A stretch of DNA of 64,000 bases from Abelmoschus esculentus (lineage: Eukaryota > Streptophyta > Magnoliopsida > Malvales > Malvaceae), in assembly GCA_035048815.1 (NCBI GenBank), contig JAUCBN010000034.1, forward strand, positions 15,424,737-15,488,736, written 5' to 3'. The notes under the pieces were generated by a model that saw only the letters and a list, made by a program, of their open reading frames with translations, was not told the origin of the DNA and did no database searches. Position numbers and translations under genes: made by a program. Below, in pieces: positions 33,350 to 45,599 of this stretch (position 1 is its first letter; each line of letters begins with the position of its first letter).

Positions 33350-36300
33350 ATGGAACAAATCTTGATATTCGTTGCTTTCAGCAGTTTTTGTATGTCTGGC
33401 CACCAAGTTGATCATCTCAAGACGCAAAAATCTCCCACCGAGTCCGTTGGCTCTTCCGATTCTGGGACACCTCCATCTCCTCAAAGAACCCCTCCATCGA
33501 ACACTCTTTGCCCTCTCACAAAAACATGGACCCATCTTCTCCCTCAGAGTCGGCTACCGTTTCCTCGTCGTCGTTTCCTCTCCCTCCGCCGTCCAACAAT
33601 GTTTCACCAAGAATGATGTCGTTTTAGCCAACCGCCCTCGCTTCATCATTGGCAAGTATGTCGGCTACAACTACACCACTCTCGGTCTTGCCTCGTACGG
33701 CGACCATTGGCGCAACCTCCGGAAACTATCCACCATCGAGATCTTCTCCTCGACTCGGCTGAACAAGTCTCCGGACATTCGAAGAGACGAAATCAACCGT
33801 TTACTACTCCAATTGTACCGGGTTTCCGCCGACGGGTTCACCAAGGTGGAGCTGAAATCGATGTTTTCGGAGCTAACGTTTAATATAGTCACGAGAATCA
33901 TAGCGGGGAAACGGTATTTCGGCGACGATGTTTTCCAGAACTCCGACGAAGGTAGGCGTTTCAGGGAGTTGTTTAAGGAGGTTTTTGAATTGTCAGTGCC
34001 TTCATATCCTGGAGATTTCTTGCCAATATTCCTGCAAAGAATGATTGATGAACACAAGGTGAACAAAGGTGATTTAAGTATAAAAAACACTATGATCACT
34101 CATTTGCTATCTTTGCAAGAATCTCAGCCGGAAAATTACACAGATCTACTCATCAAAGGACTCATACAGGTCAGTCGGAGTTTTCAACGGCTTTATTTAG
34201 TATTTCTCCGACAGTTTTTATCACTAGAATAAGGGATTGAATTTCAATGGCAAAAGATTATATTTTATTTAAATTAATAACTTAACGATAATTTAATATA
34301 TTTATAATAAAACTTTAATTAAATTACTAAATTATTAACTTAAATAAATATAATGTTTATTATAAAACATATAATTAACTAATATAATATATAAACTTTA
34401 AAGTTAAAATCATTATATTATATTTATTTTTTTAAGAATAAAATTATTACTTTTAAATATGATATGTTTATTACTATACTTATAATTAAATAATATGTTA
34501 TTCGTTGAGAGATTATTATATGAATTCGTTTCACCATTTAGGATATGATCTCAACCAATTAAATTAAGACACATCACATATTTTTTTTATATCATATTCA
34601 CACATAAGCATGATCCAAATCATCCACATTAATACCTTTGATTTAAAAAATATTATCAAAGATTTTTTATGTTGTTGTCGTCTTTATTGTTCAATTTTTT
34701 TAATTATTTTTTTCTAACTCCTACCCCTTAAACCCTAAACCTTAACTCTAACCTTGACCCCTAACACCTAATCATAAACCTTAAACCCTAAACCCTTAAA
34801 CCTAAACCCTAAACCTAAATCTATAAAAAAAAAGAAAAAAATAATTGAGAAAAAATTTAAAGAGCAAAGAAAATGATGGCACAAGAAATATTTGGTAATA
34901 TTTTTTTTAAATCAAAGACATTAAATTGGATGATTTGAACAATACTTATATATAAATATGATATGAAAAAAATATATGATGTGTCTTAATTTAATTGGTT
35001 GGGAACTATATCCTAAATAGTATAATGAGTTCATGTAATAATTTCTTGTGGTTCGTTTCCTTCTAATTTAAATATTTTTAATTAATAATTATTATCGCTT
35101 TGTTCGAAAGTTTCTAAAAAAAAGGCGAGTCCGACATTTTTACCTTTTGTTACAAGTTGAAAAATAAATGTCGAAAATAACGTGAGGTTTAAGATGTGTG
35201 GTTATCGGAGCAAAGAGGCTGGTACAATGTATCCTAGGGGAAACACTTTTAGGACGGGTTGAGGGTGTAAGGTACATATCGCAATAGTCACGGACGAAGT
35301 TATATAAGGGTGGGGTGAGAAAATCATTCTTTATCTTGATTTTTTTTTTTATCTTTTTATTTAAATTTTTTAAAAATTGATCTTTTTATGAATTTGTCCT
35401 TCCTACTTTTAAGCATTTATGTTTTACCCCTCAATCTTAAGTTTTAACTCTGTCTCTAACAATAGTTATCCAGACTTAGGATTGCGGTCTAGCTTTTGTC
35501 AACCCTCGTAGAGTTTTATATTTAGGGGTTATCAATTGAATCAAAAATATTATTAAACTTTAAAATAAAATGATAATTTTTAATGTATGATAAATAAAGT
35601 GATAAATAATATTGGTATTTTCGGTATCTGTTATAAAAAAATTTAAAGTTTTAAATTTTAAAGAAAAAAGTAAAATTTTTTTGAAGCACCTCATCTCCTC
35701 GACCGAGTTTTTTTATCCAGCTCACCCGACTGAGTTAGGTTTGACTTTTACAAGAATGTTCATATTACAGAATTTCATAAACTTGACTTTCATTTTTGCA
35801 GGACATTATAAATGCCGGAACCGATACAACAGCAATAACATTGGAATGGGCCATGTCTAATCTGCTAAACAATCTTCAAGTGCTGGCAAAAGCTAGAGAT
35901 GAACTAGACAAACATATCGGTCAAGAAAAACTAGTGGAAGAAGCCGATCTACCAAAATTACCTTACTTGCAATGCACAATCTCAGAGACTCTTCGGCTAT
36001 ATCCGGCAGCTCCACTATTAGTTCCACATTTGGCATCTGAAATTTGCAACATTGGAGGCTACGAAGTACCCAAAGATGCAATTTTGATGGTGAATGCATG
36101 GGCTATACAGAGGGACCCTAAGTTGTGGGATGATCCGACAAGTTTTAAGCCAGAGATATTCCAACAAGGCAAAGAAACAAGTGATCTGATTTATAAGTTA
36201 TTGCCGTTCGGATTAGGAAGAAGATCTTGCCCTGGAATGGTGTTAGCCCAGCATGTGCTGGGATCGACATTGGGGGAATTGATTCAGTGTTTTGAGTGGG

Positions 36301-36419
36301 AAAGGGTGAGTGATAAGGCCATCGACATGACAGAAGGGCAGGGGCTCACTATGCCTAAACTTGAACCATTAGAAGCCATGTGCAAAGCAAGTCAGCTAGG
36401 GAAGAAGCTGCTGGCTTAA
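33350..36419 (+). pseudogene. Cytochrome P450, CYP81 family, with N-terminal frameshift and internal deletion
   Basis: Exon 1 (33350-34169) and exon 2 (35802-36419) meet in frame (GLIQ then DIINAGTDTT). The sequence shows the proline-rich hinge LPPSPLALPILGHLHLLK, the oxygen-binding AGTDTTA, the ExxR helix SETLRLYP, and the heme loop LPFGLGRRSCPG. This is the CYP81 type, and synteny points to CYP81G1 (At5g67310). Two lesions are visible. The ATG at 33350 is one base out of frame with the body, so translation from it ends at about 33616. About 22 residues expected between PGDFLPIF and LQRMIDEHK are missing in frame. CYP81 enzymes are ER-bound hydroxylases of specialised metabolism. An alternative start or an assembly error could rescue the frameshift but not the deletion. 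Confidence 0.75.
34507..35046. mobile_element. Foldback element in the CYP81 intron
   Basis: Inverted arms of about 150-170 bp (34507-34680 and 34893-35046) share CCATTTAGGATATGATC-like ends and the block CAACCAATTAAATTAAGACA. The loop holds degenerate CCCTAAACC words (34720-34830). It accounts for much of the 1.6-kb intron. Confidence 0.8.
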
Positions 36420-39048
36420 TTTCTGAAATTGTCTGGGATTTATTCATGGGCTGTGTTTATGAAATATATATTTAATTTTGAATTTAAATTTATATCATAA
36501 TTTCTATTAAACAACAAAATTTATAGTATATTTAAATTAAGATGTGAGGAAGAAGGGAAACGTAACACAAAGAAACGGTGGATCTGGTTAACTTTCGACC
36601 CAAACCGATTTTATAAGTTATAAGAATATGAGCTTTATTTGAATACGAGGTGGGATAAATTTTCAATTAAGAAAATTAAATTTGAGTCTGGACTATCGAA
36701 ATATCCTTCTTTTAATTTTACAAAATATATTCCACTTGGATATTTTTAAACATTTATAATAGATGTAACATCTTGACTATTCTTTTATATACCTGACTTA
36801 CATCTTTTAAACTTATTTTAATTTTAATTTTTAATTCTTTTCTTGATAGATATTATCATCTTTAATTGACGATCGATAATCATTTTGATATAAGTTATCG
36901 ATTATTAGTGTATATTTTTATTTATTTTATTTTCTCTGTCATTATAACACATTCTCAGTGTTTTTGTGTCTTATTTTTTATGTCTTTATGATATGATTTA
37001 GCATACTCTAACCTAATGGTCAATTATTATTTGTATAAAGATTTTACTCGACGTTAGTTTTTTATTATATTTTGTCTATAGTTTAGGAAAGTTAGATCTT
37101 CACTTGATTGATGTTTGTGTACCAGTAAAATCAATTTTAAGTAGTAGAACATTTTGCATGATAGTTTGAATCGTTCATTACTCCTTCACCTGTTAAGCGT
37201 CTTGATTGAATAGAAACAAAGATTTAAGAATCTTCTGTTTTTTTATGGTATACTTATCTCTATATAAATTTTTATTTTTTCTTTATTTTTGGGTTATAAA
37301 AAATAAAATAAATTTAATTTTATTATTTATTTTACTAAATACGTTGTAATTGTGATACTATTATAAAATTAATAAAAAATCAATGATTATTATAAAAAAA
37401 TAAACTTTATAATTATTTATAACCATTTGTAAAATAATAATTATTTTTTAATAATTTTTATTTAAAAAAGAAAAAAAATATATTTTTATTAATCTTAAAC
37501 TCTAACTTAAAAATATCAATTTGAGATCTTTAAACATCTTATAATTTTAATATATAAAATATACTTCACAATTTCTTTTTCTGTATTTAATTTCTTTACC
37601 AGTTTACTCTATACGTACGAGGGCGCAATAGATAAGATCGAAGATGTTGGCCATATATTTATTCTAAAGTCCCTATCATTATGCAAAACTTCCCATAAGC
37701 CCCTCCTTATTTTATCATCTCACCGTCCCACCACTACAACAACCGATGCACAATAATTTAATGAAACACCTCCACAATTCCACAGGATCCTTAATAGATT
37801 CATTTTTAAAATATGCTTTGCGGTAGGTTCCGGGATTTCCCACCTGAAACATTCCAGAGATTTTAAATTTATTATAAAGGAATTGGACAGACAGGTTACA
37901 TATATAATATTAATGTTTCTTTTATCATTTAATTTATTGATTTTATATTTTTATCATTTGTTACTAAATGATGAACCAAAAAACATGACGTAATTGTTTT
38001 TGAAATGGGTAAATAATAAACTTAACCTTCAATGTATACTACACCACTATTTCTTTTAGTTAGTAATATACTATTAATTTGTTTAATCATAGTACCCACT
38101 TGATTAATTTAAATTAAATTTTAATTCACACTCTTTGAATTTAATTTTCTTCATTTAAAATAGTAGAATTTAAATCTTTTAATTTTGTCTCATTTAATTA
38201 ATTATCGGTATCGTTGACACCGTTGGGTGCAAATCGTTTATCTCTTTCCATGCTTTCATTTATGGTTCCACTTCAAATTAGAGGTTTAGGGTATAGGGTT
38301 CTAGGTTAGGTGTTGTGGTTAGAGTTTAAGAAATTAGGGTATGATGTATTTTTCAGGGTGTAGGGTTTAGGATTCAGGATATAAAAAATAAAGGTTGGGT
38401 TTAAAATATAATTTTTTAGAAAATTTTCAAAAAAGACATAAAAAAGAGGTTAAGAATTTCTACTCGATACGGCTTGGTTTAAAACCCCTCTGCATAATTG
38501 GGTGACAAAGAAAAATGGAACCACTTGACAAGTATGTTCAATGACCCAAACCGGTCATCGTTTAAAAGACGACCGAGATTTGGGTTCCAAATTTCAATTG
38601 AGTGTAGAATAAGTAAATTTTTTACTGGCTAACTGCAATGAATTACCTTACTTAAATCGAAGGCAGCAAGAAGTAGATGAAGTCATTGTCTAAAAATGAC
38701 AAGAAACCATAAGCCCTCGTGATTAATAAATAAATTCGTTGTCAACTATCTCACTCTTGTTGAACCAAAGAAAAGTCAAGAAAGATAGGTTCTTTAAGAC
38801 AAGGTGGAAAAACAAATGGGTGTCTGTTAATGCTGTGATCAGAATTGACATGTCCTGAAATAATAGATATTTCCTCTGCACAAAACTATTTCGATTGGCA
38901 ATATTAGAGGAACTGAATCTCTTTTTATCTGTTAAAGTGAAATGTATCCCACAGAACATGAATCCTAGTCAGATCGTTAACCAAAGTCTTCTTTTTTAGT
39001 CATTATTGTCGTTCACTAAACCTGGTTCTTAATCGTCCTGAGATTGCA
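36420..39048. other. Intergenic AT-rich region
   Basis: No gene seen over 2.6 kb. A degenerate TTTAGGG-like tract lies at about 38283-38400. The last few hundred bases form the CrRLK1L promoter and leader. Confidence 0.4.
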
Positions 39049-41610
39049 ATGGGAAATCTGCAGTTTCTTACCTTTGCTTTCTTGACTTTGTTTCTTCTTC
39101 TTCAGTTGTACCCTGTTTTGGTTCTCTCAGCACCCTATGTTTTCCCAGATAAATACTACATCAACTGTGGGTCAGATTCTCCCGAGATACAACAAGGTGG
39201 AAGGAAATTTGTCGGTGACGAGAACCCAAACTCCTTCTCTGTTGCCAGTGGCAGACCGATCACAGACACGACCCGGCAGACATCATCAGACCAGGTTCTT
39301 TATCAAACGGCAAGGTTTTCAAGTGATCCTTTTTCCTATGAACTCGACAACATCAGTGACAAAGGCCTACATGTGGTGCGCCTCCATTTCTTTCCTTTTG
39401 CTCAGCTAGGGGATGCCTTGTTCAATGTTACAGCTTCAAGTAAGTCTCTGTTATCTGATTTCAGTGTCAGAAACACTACTTCTTTCCCTGTGATTAAGGA
39501 TTTCTTAGTGCCTATAAGTTCATCCAAGTTCAAAATCAACTTCATCCCTGCAAACCAATCATCTTTGGCCTTTGTGAACGCCATAGAAGTTTTCCCAGTT
39601 CCAAATCTCAAGGATAATCGAACTCATCTGAGTCCTGCAGGAAGTATGGGTCTTTACCACGGTTTGCCCTCTCAGTTACTTAGAACAGTTCATAGAGTTG
39701 CTTTTGGAAGCCAACCCCAATCCATTAATGACCCAACGGTGGTTGCATCAGAATGGGTGGCTGATAGCGCCTACATGGTTGTTGGAAATTGGGCAACAAA
39801 TTGCTCTTATCAACAAACTATTAGGCTATTTTATGATGATGAATCTCTACTAGGTAGTGAAATCTATAATGCAGCCTCAGAAAATTTTATCCCAGACGGT
39901 GTCTATAGGACTTGCAAAGAAGTAAGGCTAAGTGGTAATCAGTCGTCAAGTTCTCTCAACATTACTTGGCATTTCAATGTCAGTAAGAATGCCCGACATT
40001 TTGTTCGAGTCCATTTCTGCGACACTCTTAGTACATCACCCAATACTGTCCAATTCGGTCTCTTTATATACAATAATTTCACCCAACAAATCAATCCTTA
40101 CCTGAATACTATCAACCTGGCCGCTCCATTCTATTTGGATTTCGTGGTTGACTCGGATGAATCTGATTTCATTAGTGTTGGTGTTGCTGCTTGGGCGAAC
40201 TCGACCGTGGATCACTTTGCTTACCTTAATGGACTCGAGATCATGGAGTTCATCTCTGAACCAGGATTGGAGCCAAAGATTAGTGGATCAAAGAGGAACA
40301 GTTTAGTGTATATCATTGTTGGTTCTGTCGCTGGGTTTGTTGTTATCTGCTGTACCTTGTTGGTGGCTTTCTTGTTGTTTAAGAAACGAAGAAAAGCTAA
40401 AGCTTTGGAACCAATGGCTTCATACGGTCCCCTTCCTTTCGGAGGAGCAAGCCCTTATATTGGAATAAGCTCGAAATCTGGCAGTAACCCTCCTGTTCCA
40501 AACTTAAACCTGAAGTTAAAGATGCCTTTTGCTGAAATATTAGAGGCAACCAAAAACTTCGATGCTAAATTCTTGATTGGGGAAGGAGGCTTTGGGAAAG
40601 TCTATAAAGGGACTCTGCGGAATGGTCTCAAAGTTGCAGTCAAAAGAAGTGAGTCCAAACATGGTCAGGGTCTCCCAGAATTCCAAACGGAGGTCATTAT
40701 TCTATCCAAGATTCGACATCGCCATCTCGTGTCCCTGATTGGGTATTGTGATGAAGGGTCCGAGATGATACTGGTTTATGAATTCATGGAGAAAGGGACT
40801 CTCAGAGATCATCTTTACAAGTTGCAAGGGAATCCAGAGAAATCATCTTCATTATCTTTATTGGCATGGAGGCAAAGGCTCGAAATTTGTATCGGTGCCG
40901 CAAAGGGACTTCATTATCTTCACACTGGTTCGGATGGTGGAATCATTCACCGTGATGTTAAGTCCACAAACATCTTGCTTGATGAAGAATATGTGGCAAA
41001 AGTTGCAGATTTTGGACTTTCTAAATCCGGTCTTCTCGATCCAGATGGGTTCAGCACCGGTATCAAAGGCAGCTTCGGGTATCTTGATCCCGAGTATTTT
41101 AGATGCCTTCAGTTTACTGAAAAATCTGATGTTTATTCATTCGGTGTTGTACTCCTTGAAGTGCTCTGCTCTAGACCAGCTATCATTAACTCGCATAGGA
41201 AGGAGGAGATAAACTTAGCCGAGTGGGGAATGATTTGGTTAAACAAAGGGGAACTTGAAAAGATTGTTGATCCTTCAATGGCTTCCCAGATCAACCCTAA
41301 TTCATTGAGAAAATTCAGTGAAATAGTTGAGAAATGCCTTAGGCCAACTGGAGCCAGTAGGCCAACAATGCTCGACATCTGCTGGGACTTGGAATACATA
41401 TTGCAGTTACAGCAAACTGCGGTGCACCGAGAGCCGCACGAGGACAGTGCCATTGATTCTTCTTTTAACATGTCATCAAGACCTTTTCAGAGATTGCCTT
41501 CAAACAGCTACCCAATCGAGAAAGGTGACGTGCCCATGGAAAAGGATGATGGTTCAGACACAACAGAAAGTGGTGTGTTCTCCCAGCTGAGGATTGATGG
41601 CGGCAGATAG
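39049..41610 (+). CDS. CrRLK1L receptor-like kinase (malectin-like domain, At2g23200 type)
   Basis: An intronless frame of 853 aa. A signal peptide occupies about residues 1-28. A malectin-like ectodomain follows (about 33-395), starting YINCGSDSPEIQQGGRKFVG, with many N-glycosylation sequons and the conserved ARHFVRVHFCD. A transmembrane helix lies near residues 420-445 (VYIIVGSVAGFVVICC). The kinase domain (about 505-785) has GEGGFGKVYKG, VAVKRSE, IIHRDVKSTN and VADFGLSKSG, so it should be active. Intronless structure, ectodomain and synteny fit the THESEUS/FERONIA family, closest by memory to At2g23200. Family members sense cell-wall state or RALF peptides at the plasma membrane. No RALF gene is in the window. 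A degraded tandem copy follows 800 bp downstream. Confidence 0.95.
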   Translation: MGNLQFLTFAFLTLFLLLQLYPVLVLSAPYVFPDKYYINCGSDSPEIQQGGRKFVGDENPNSFSVASGRPITDTTRQTSSDQVLYQTARFSSDPFSYELDNISDKGLHVVRLHFFPFAQLGDALFNVTASSKSLLSDFSVRNTTSFPVIKDFLVPISSSKFKINFIPANQSSLAFVNAIEVFPVPNLKDNRTHLSPAGSMGLYHGLPSQLLRTVHRVAFGSQPQSINDPTVVASEWVADSAYMVVGNWATNCSYQQTIRLFYDDESLLGSEIYNAASENFIPDGVYRTCKEVRLSGNQSSSSLNITWHFNVSKNARHFVRVHFCDTLSTSPNTVQFGLFIYNNFTQQINPYLNTINLAAPFYLDFVVDSDESDFISVGVAAWANSTVDHFAYLNGLEIMEFISEPGLEPKISGSKRNSLVYIIVGSVAGFVVICCTLLVAFLLFKKRRKAKALEPMASYGPLPFGGASPYIGISSKSGSNPPVPNLNLKLKMPFAEILEATKNFDAKFLIGEGGFGKVYKGTLRNGLKVAVKRSESKHGQGLPEFQTEVIILSKIRHRHLVSLIGYCDEGSEMILVYEFMEKGTLRDHLYKLQGNPEKSSSLSLLAWRQRLEICIGAAKGLHYLHTGSDGGIIHRDVKSTNILLDEEYVAKVADFGLSKSGLLDPDGFSTGIKGSFGYLDPEYFRCLQFTEKSDVYSFGVVLLEVLCSRPAIINSHRKEEINLAEWGMIWLNKGELEKIVDPSMASQINPNSLRKFSEIVEKCLRPTGASRPTMLDICWDLEYILQLQQTAVHREPHEDSAIDSSFNMSSRPFQRLPSNSYPIEKGDVPMEKDDGSDTTESGVFSQLRIDGGR

Positions 41611-42407
41611 TTTAATTCAGCTGGTAATTTGTCTTAGTTACAACTCTATCACTTTATTGATGTTGAATGTATCTTCTGCTGCCTAAAAAACTGTATCTTA
41701 GTAGTCGTATATAGTAGCCTTAGAAAGTTGCTTAGTGCACTACTTTGCTCATAATTCGAGTTGTTTCAGATAAACCGAGCTGCAAGAGCTGTAGTTTCAC
41801 CTTCTTTCACTTAAACTGTATTTGTTGTGTTATCTGGTTTACTTCATGGTTTCAAAATGTGACTCCATAAACCAACAGAGTTAAACCCGGATTCCGAATG
41901 ATCGTTGTGAATGTTTGTACTCGGTACCATTAAGAGGCAAGTACTTGCGTGAAGCAGCCATGGTAAGGAAAAAGTTGAGAAGCAAAAAGTATTTAATTAC
42001 ACAAAGGCTGCAAAACTGGAGAATGCGAAACATGTGCTGAAATACCCTTCAACTATGGTGTGGGACAAACAATACCAACCCTTTGTGGTCAAAACAGACC
42101 CATTCCTGCGGCTATATGTGGTAAATTATAACACATAAAACTCAATTATCGGTAAGATTATGACCATATTATTTCCACCAAAATGCACGTTATCCTAAAT
42201 ATTTTTGATAAACTGGATTGTATTTTCAAACTTAAATTGGCATTCCAATGCAAATTGCCTAGAATTTTCTAAGAGCCTGTTTCGGTTCACGAGTCAACAG
42301 ATTCCTTATGTTGACTTGTCTTCAACCTTTCAAATTATCATTTTGGTTCACATAACGTCATTAATCTGACTGAAAGGGAAAATTGTCTGCAAAAATATTG
42401 CAAATCA
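41611..42407. other. 3' UTR and intergenic region
   Basis: Probably the 3' UTR of the CrRLK1L gene followed by the former promoter of its tandem copy. No gene is seen. Confidence 0.4.
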
Positions 42408-44248
42408 ATGGTGGATAAACTTCATCAACCTTTAATTCTTCTTTTTCTAGTTTTCTTCTCATTATAATAACTACCCTCTTCGGTCTTCAGCATACACTCT
42501 TCCAGACAAGTCTTCGTACGTGCTTGATGGTTCAGCTTCTGGTTTCGTGCTGTTACACAATTTTACAGTCCAAACAATCAATTTTGTACCTCAAGGATCT
42601 TCTTTCGCGTTCTTAAACGCGATTGAGGTCTTTCCGGCTCCTCCAGACTTCATTAACGATGAAGCTAGCAAAGGTAACAACGGTATACTCTCTCAAGCTT
42701 TACATACAATTCATAGGATTAATGTCGGAGGCCCTACTCTTGCACTAGAAAACGACACTTTATATGCTAGTAGACAATCAAGTTTAAGAAGTTCAACCTA
42801 AGTATTTGGCTCCGGTTAACAAATTTATTGCACCAGCTCCTGTATCTATGACTATGACTGCCAAAGAGATGTATATATATGCTAGTAGACAATCAAATAA
42901 CTTCAATGTAACATGGTCTTATGATATAACTCGGAATGCCCGGCACTTGATTCTTGTTCACTTCTGCGACATTGTTAGTTCTTCACTGAGCAACTTCGAG
43001 TTTCTTCTCTATATAGATCGCTGCTTGAGCCAGAAAATCAATCCTTATAACAGAACAGGGAAATTGGAAATTCCATTGAAATGCAGGAAGTCGAAATCCG
43101 AACTCCAGAATGGCTACCATTAACTGCCTATAAAGGAAGTACTCACAGTTACAGGAAGATGCCTCAACAGTCAAAACTAAGCACAGAGGGGGGCACAAGT
43201 ACCTCATCTGTCCCTGTATTTGAATTTGGGTTTGAAGATACCATTTTTGAGATTCAGTTAGCCAAGAGAAACTTTGATAGAAAGCTGCTGATTGGTAAGG
43301 GTGGATTCGGTGATGTCTACTGAGCAACGCTTAGAATTGGCATCAAAGTGGCTGTGAAACGAAGCAAGCCAGGGTCGGGCCAAGGCCTCCCGGAATTTCA
43401 GACAAAGATCATGGTTTTATCCCAAATTTGTCATCCCCATATTGTTTCCTTGATCGGATATTGTGAAAGAATGTCTTAGATGATCCTGGTGTATGAGTTC
43501 ATGGATAAAGGAACTCTAAGGGAGCACCTATACAAGTCAGAACTGCCTAGCTTGCCTTGGAAGCAAAGGCTTGAAATTTGCATTGGTGCGGCAAAGGGAC
43601 TTAATTACCTTCACAAAGGTGCAACTGGAGGCATCATTCACCGTGATGTCAAATCAAAAAAAAAAATCTTGCTTGATGGCCAAATTAGCCGATTTTGGCC
43701 TTTCAATTCCACGTTAGCACAGTTGTTAAAGGAACTTCGTTTATCTTGATCCTTCACCCCCCAACAGCTGACAGAGAAATCTGATGTTTATTCATTTGGT
43801 GTGGTTCTTCTCGAGGTGCTGATCCTACACTTCCTAGAGACCAAGTCAACCTAGCCGAATGGGGAATGCTATGCAAGAAGAAAGTACTGCTAGAGAAGAT
43901 TCTCAATCCCTCCATAAAACCTCAGATCAATCCCAACTCATTAAGAACATTTGCAGATATAGCAGAAAAACATCTGCAAGAGGATGCTGCTGATAGGCCT
44001 ACCATGAGTGATGTGGCATGAGACTTGGAGTATGCTTTGCAGCTTCAGCAAACTGCAGTTGTACAAGAGCTACACGAGGATAGCATGTCCAATGTTTCCG
44101 CCATGTTGGTGTTGCCTGTTTTCCAGAGTTTGCCTACAATGACTGCTCCATTTCATAGTGAAGAATGATGATACGTGAGGACGAGTCTAATTCAGTCCCA
44201 TTAGCGGGTGAAGTTTTCTCCCAGTTAAGAAGTGATGATACGGGATAA
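42408..44248 (+). pseudogene. Degraded tandem copy of the CrRLK1L kinase
   Basis: Remnants in order: a signal-peptide-like start (LHQPLILLFLVFF, followed by stops), part of the malectin-like domain (FVPQGSSFAFLNAIEVFPAP), NVTWSYDITRNARHLILVHF, the kinase loop GKGGFGDVY followed by TGA (43321), VAVKRSKPGSGQG, another stop before MILVYEFMDKGTL, IIHRDVKS, and a C-terminal end (VFSQLRSDD) resembling that of the upstream gene. Most of the ectodomain, the transmembrane segment and parts of the activation loop are deleted. With multiple stops and frameshifts it cannot encode a receptor. It is a tandem duplicate of, or a close paralogue to, 39049-41610. Confidence 0.93.
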
Positions 44249-45172
44249 ACCAATTGGTTTACAAGTCACATCTTAGCCAGTTTAACGTTCTTTAAGCTAT
44301 ATCAGAAATCAAATTGCCAGATCTCCATTAGTGTTTGAAGTTGTAAAGTTCATAGATTTACCAGATACCAGCAAGTTGAATTGTACTACAGTCTACAAGA
44401 GATCATTTATAAGAAATAAAGGGTTACCTAAAAAAATATTTGCATGATCGATTTTACACATTGAAACATTTAACATCTTATGATATCCATATGCCTTGAT
44501 AGGCGTAACGTATAATTTTTACTGATTCTTCTTCCATACCATTACCAAAGGGAAAAGAAAAAAGTCATTATGATGAAAGAGATAACTTGTGTTGCAAGAC
44601 AATATTCCGGGTTTTAGCAAAACTATGAAGGATTCTTTAAACTATGGACTGCATCCTGGATAAAACTTCCCCAGCTAACAGTTATCAGCCTTCTCCAGGG
44701 AAACGAATCTCGGAACCCCGAAATCCGAAAATAGGTGATCAGTCGAAACAAAGAGTGTTGTTGCAGCCTCTTAAACTGATCACTCGGTTGAAGATCTAAT
44801 CTGATTCATGATGCTTTACTTCATTTGCAATGCAAACACGCCACAAATCATGGGGCTCTGATATTTGTTAGTAACATACAGAGAATATAAGAAAAAACCA
44901 AGACAAAAACTCATGAAAACTAGTGTTTGCTACTTATAAAATACTCCATAATTCGAAAAAAATAATACTCTCTTTCTAACATGAGAAATACATCCCAAGT
45001 AAAGCCTTGACAAATTCTTTGAGACATTTTCTATGACATCTACCAGACAGAATCAATAAATCATCTAAAACTGTACACATAAATACAGATCTTATGACAT
45101 ATACCACACCCTTCCCCAATTACAAACCAGAAGAACTGGAAAAAAATGAACATGAATCTGTAGGATGAATCA
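44249..45172. other. Intergenic region
   Basis: No gene is seen. The end near 45172 is likely the 3' UTR of the peptide gene. Confidence 0.4.
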
Positions 45173-45418
45173 CTAATGACCAGGGCCTTTTCTACTAGGT
45201 CCAGCAGCCAAATTAGTCTCCACTTGCTTCTCTTCTAAACCCCGACCCCTCCCATTTTCAGCCGAAATCAAACCGACCCGAACATCTTCAACACCACGAA
45301 CAGCATCTCCGGTTGCATCACCGATCGTTGATCTAAGAGGCCTACAACAATCAACAGAAACCGATTCCGAAAGAACGATCATGGCCGATACGACGAGAAC
45401 GAGACAGAAGCCTCTCAT
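45173..45418 (-). CDS. PIP-like secreted signalling peptide precursor
   Basis: A single-exon 81-aa precursor. Residues 1 to about 20 form a signal peptide (MRGFCLVLVVSAMIVLSES). A variable middle follows. The extreme C-terminus is AAGPSRKGPGH, which fits the SGPSxxGxGH core of PAMP-induced peptides (PIP/PIPL), related to IDA and CEP, except that the first Ser is Ala. Family precursors are secreted and cleaved to a short C-terminal hydroxyproline peptide; Arabidopsis PIP1 acts through the LRR kinase RLK7 to amplify immunity. As I recall prePIP3 is At2g23270 and prePIP2 At4g37290, both in blocks syntenic with this window, which supports the call. A TATA box lies about 175 bp upstream. The receptor is unknown. 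Confidence 0.85.
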   Translation of the reverse strand: MRGFCLVLVVSAMIVLSESVSVDCCRPLRSTIGDATGDAVRGVEDVRVGLISAENGRGRGLEEKQVETNLAAGPSRKGPGH

Positions 45419-45592
45419 TGCGAAGGTAGATCGTCCTTGTAGGACTATTGAGTTTTAAGTTCGATAGTCGAAAGCCACCCTTTGTATAATATAAGTTTCT
45501 TTAAAGGACTTTCAAAATATTCTGTCAATAAAGTATGGAGCCAAAAAGAATGGTTAAGCTAAGCATCTCCATTGAATGAGGTACCTTCACCT

Positions 45593-45599
45593 TTTTATA
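45593..45599 (-). promoter_or_regulatory. Candidate TATA box of the PIP-like gene
   Basis: TATAAAA on the minus strand, about 175 bp before the ATG at 45418, fits a promoter with a moderate 5' UTR. Evidence is motif and distance only. Confidence 0.45.

Noticed and set aside
34720..34830. Interstitial telomere repeat
   Set aside because: CCCTAAA words are irregular and lie in the loop of a foldback element.
38283..38400. Telomere-like TTTAGGG tract as a chromosome fusion scar
   Set aside because: Units are too degenerate and short; similar tracts recur in this window as ordinary intergenic sequence.
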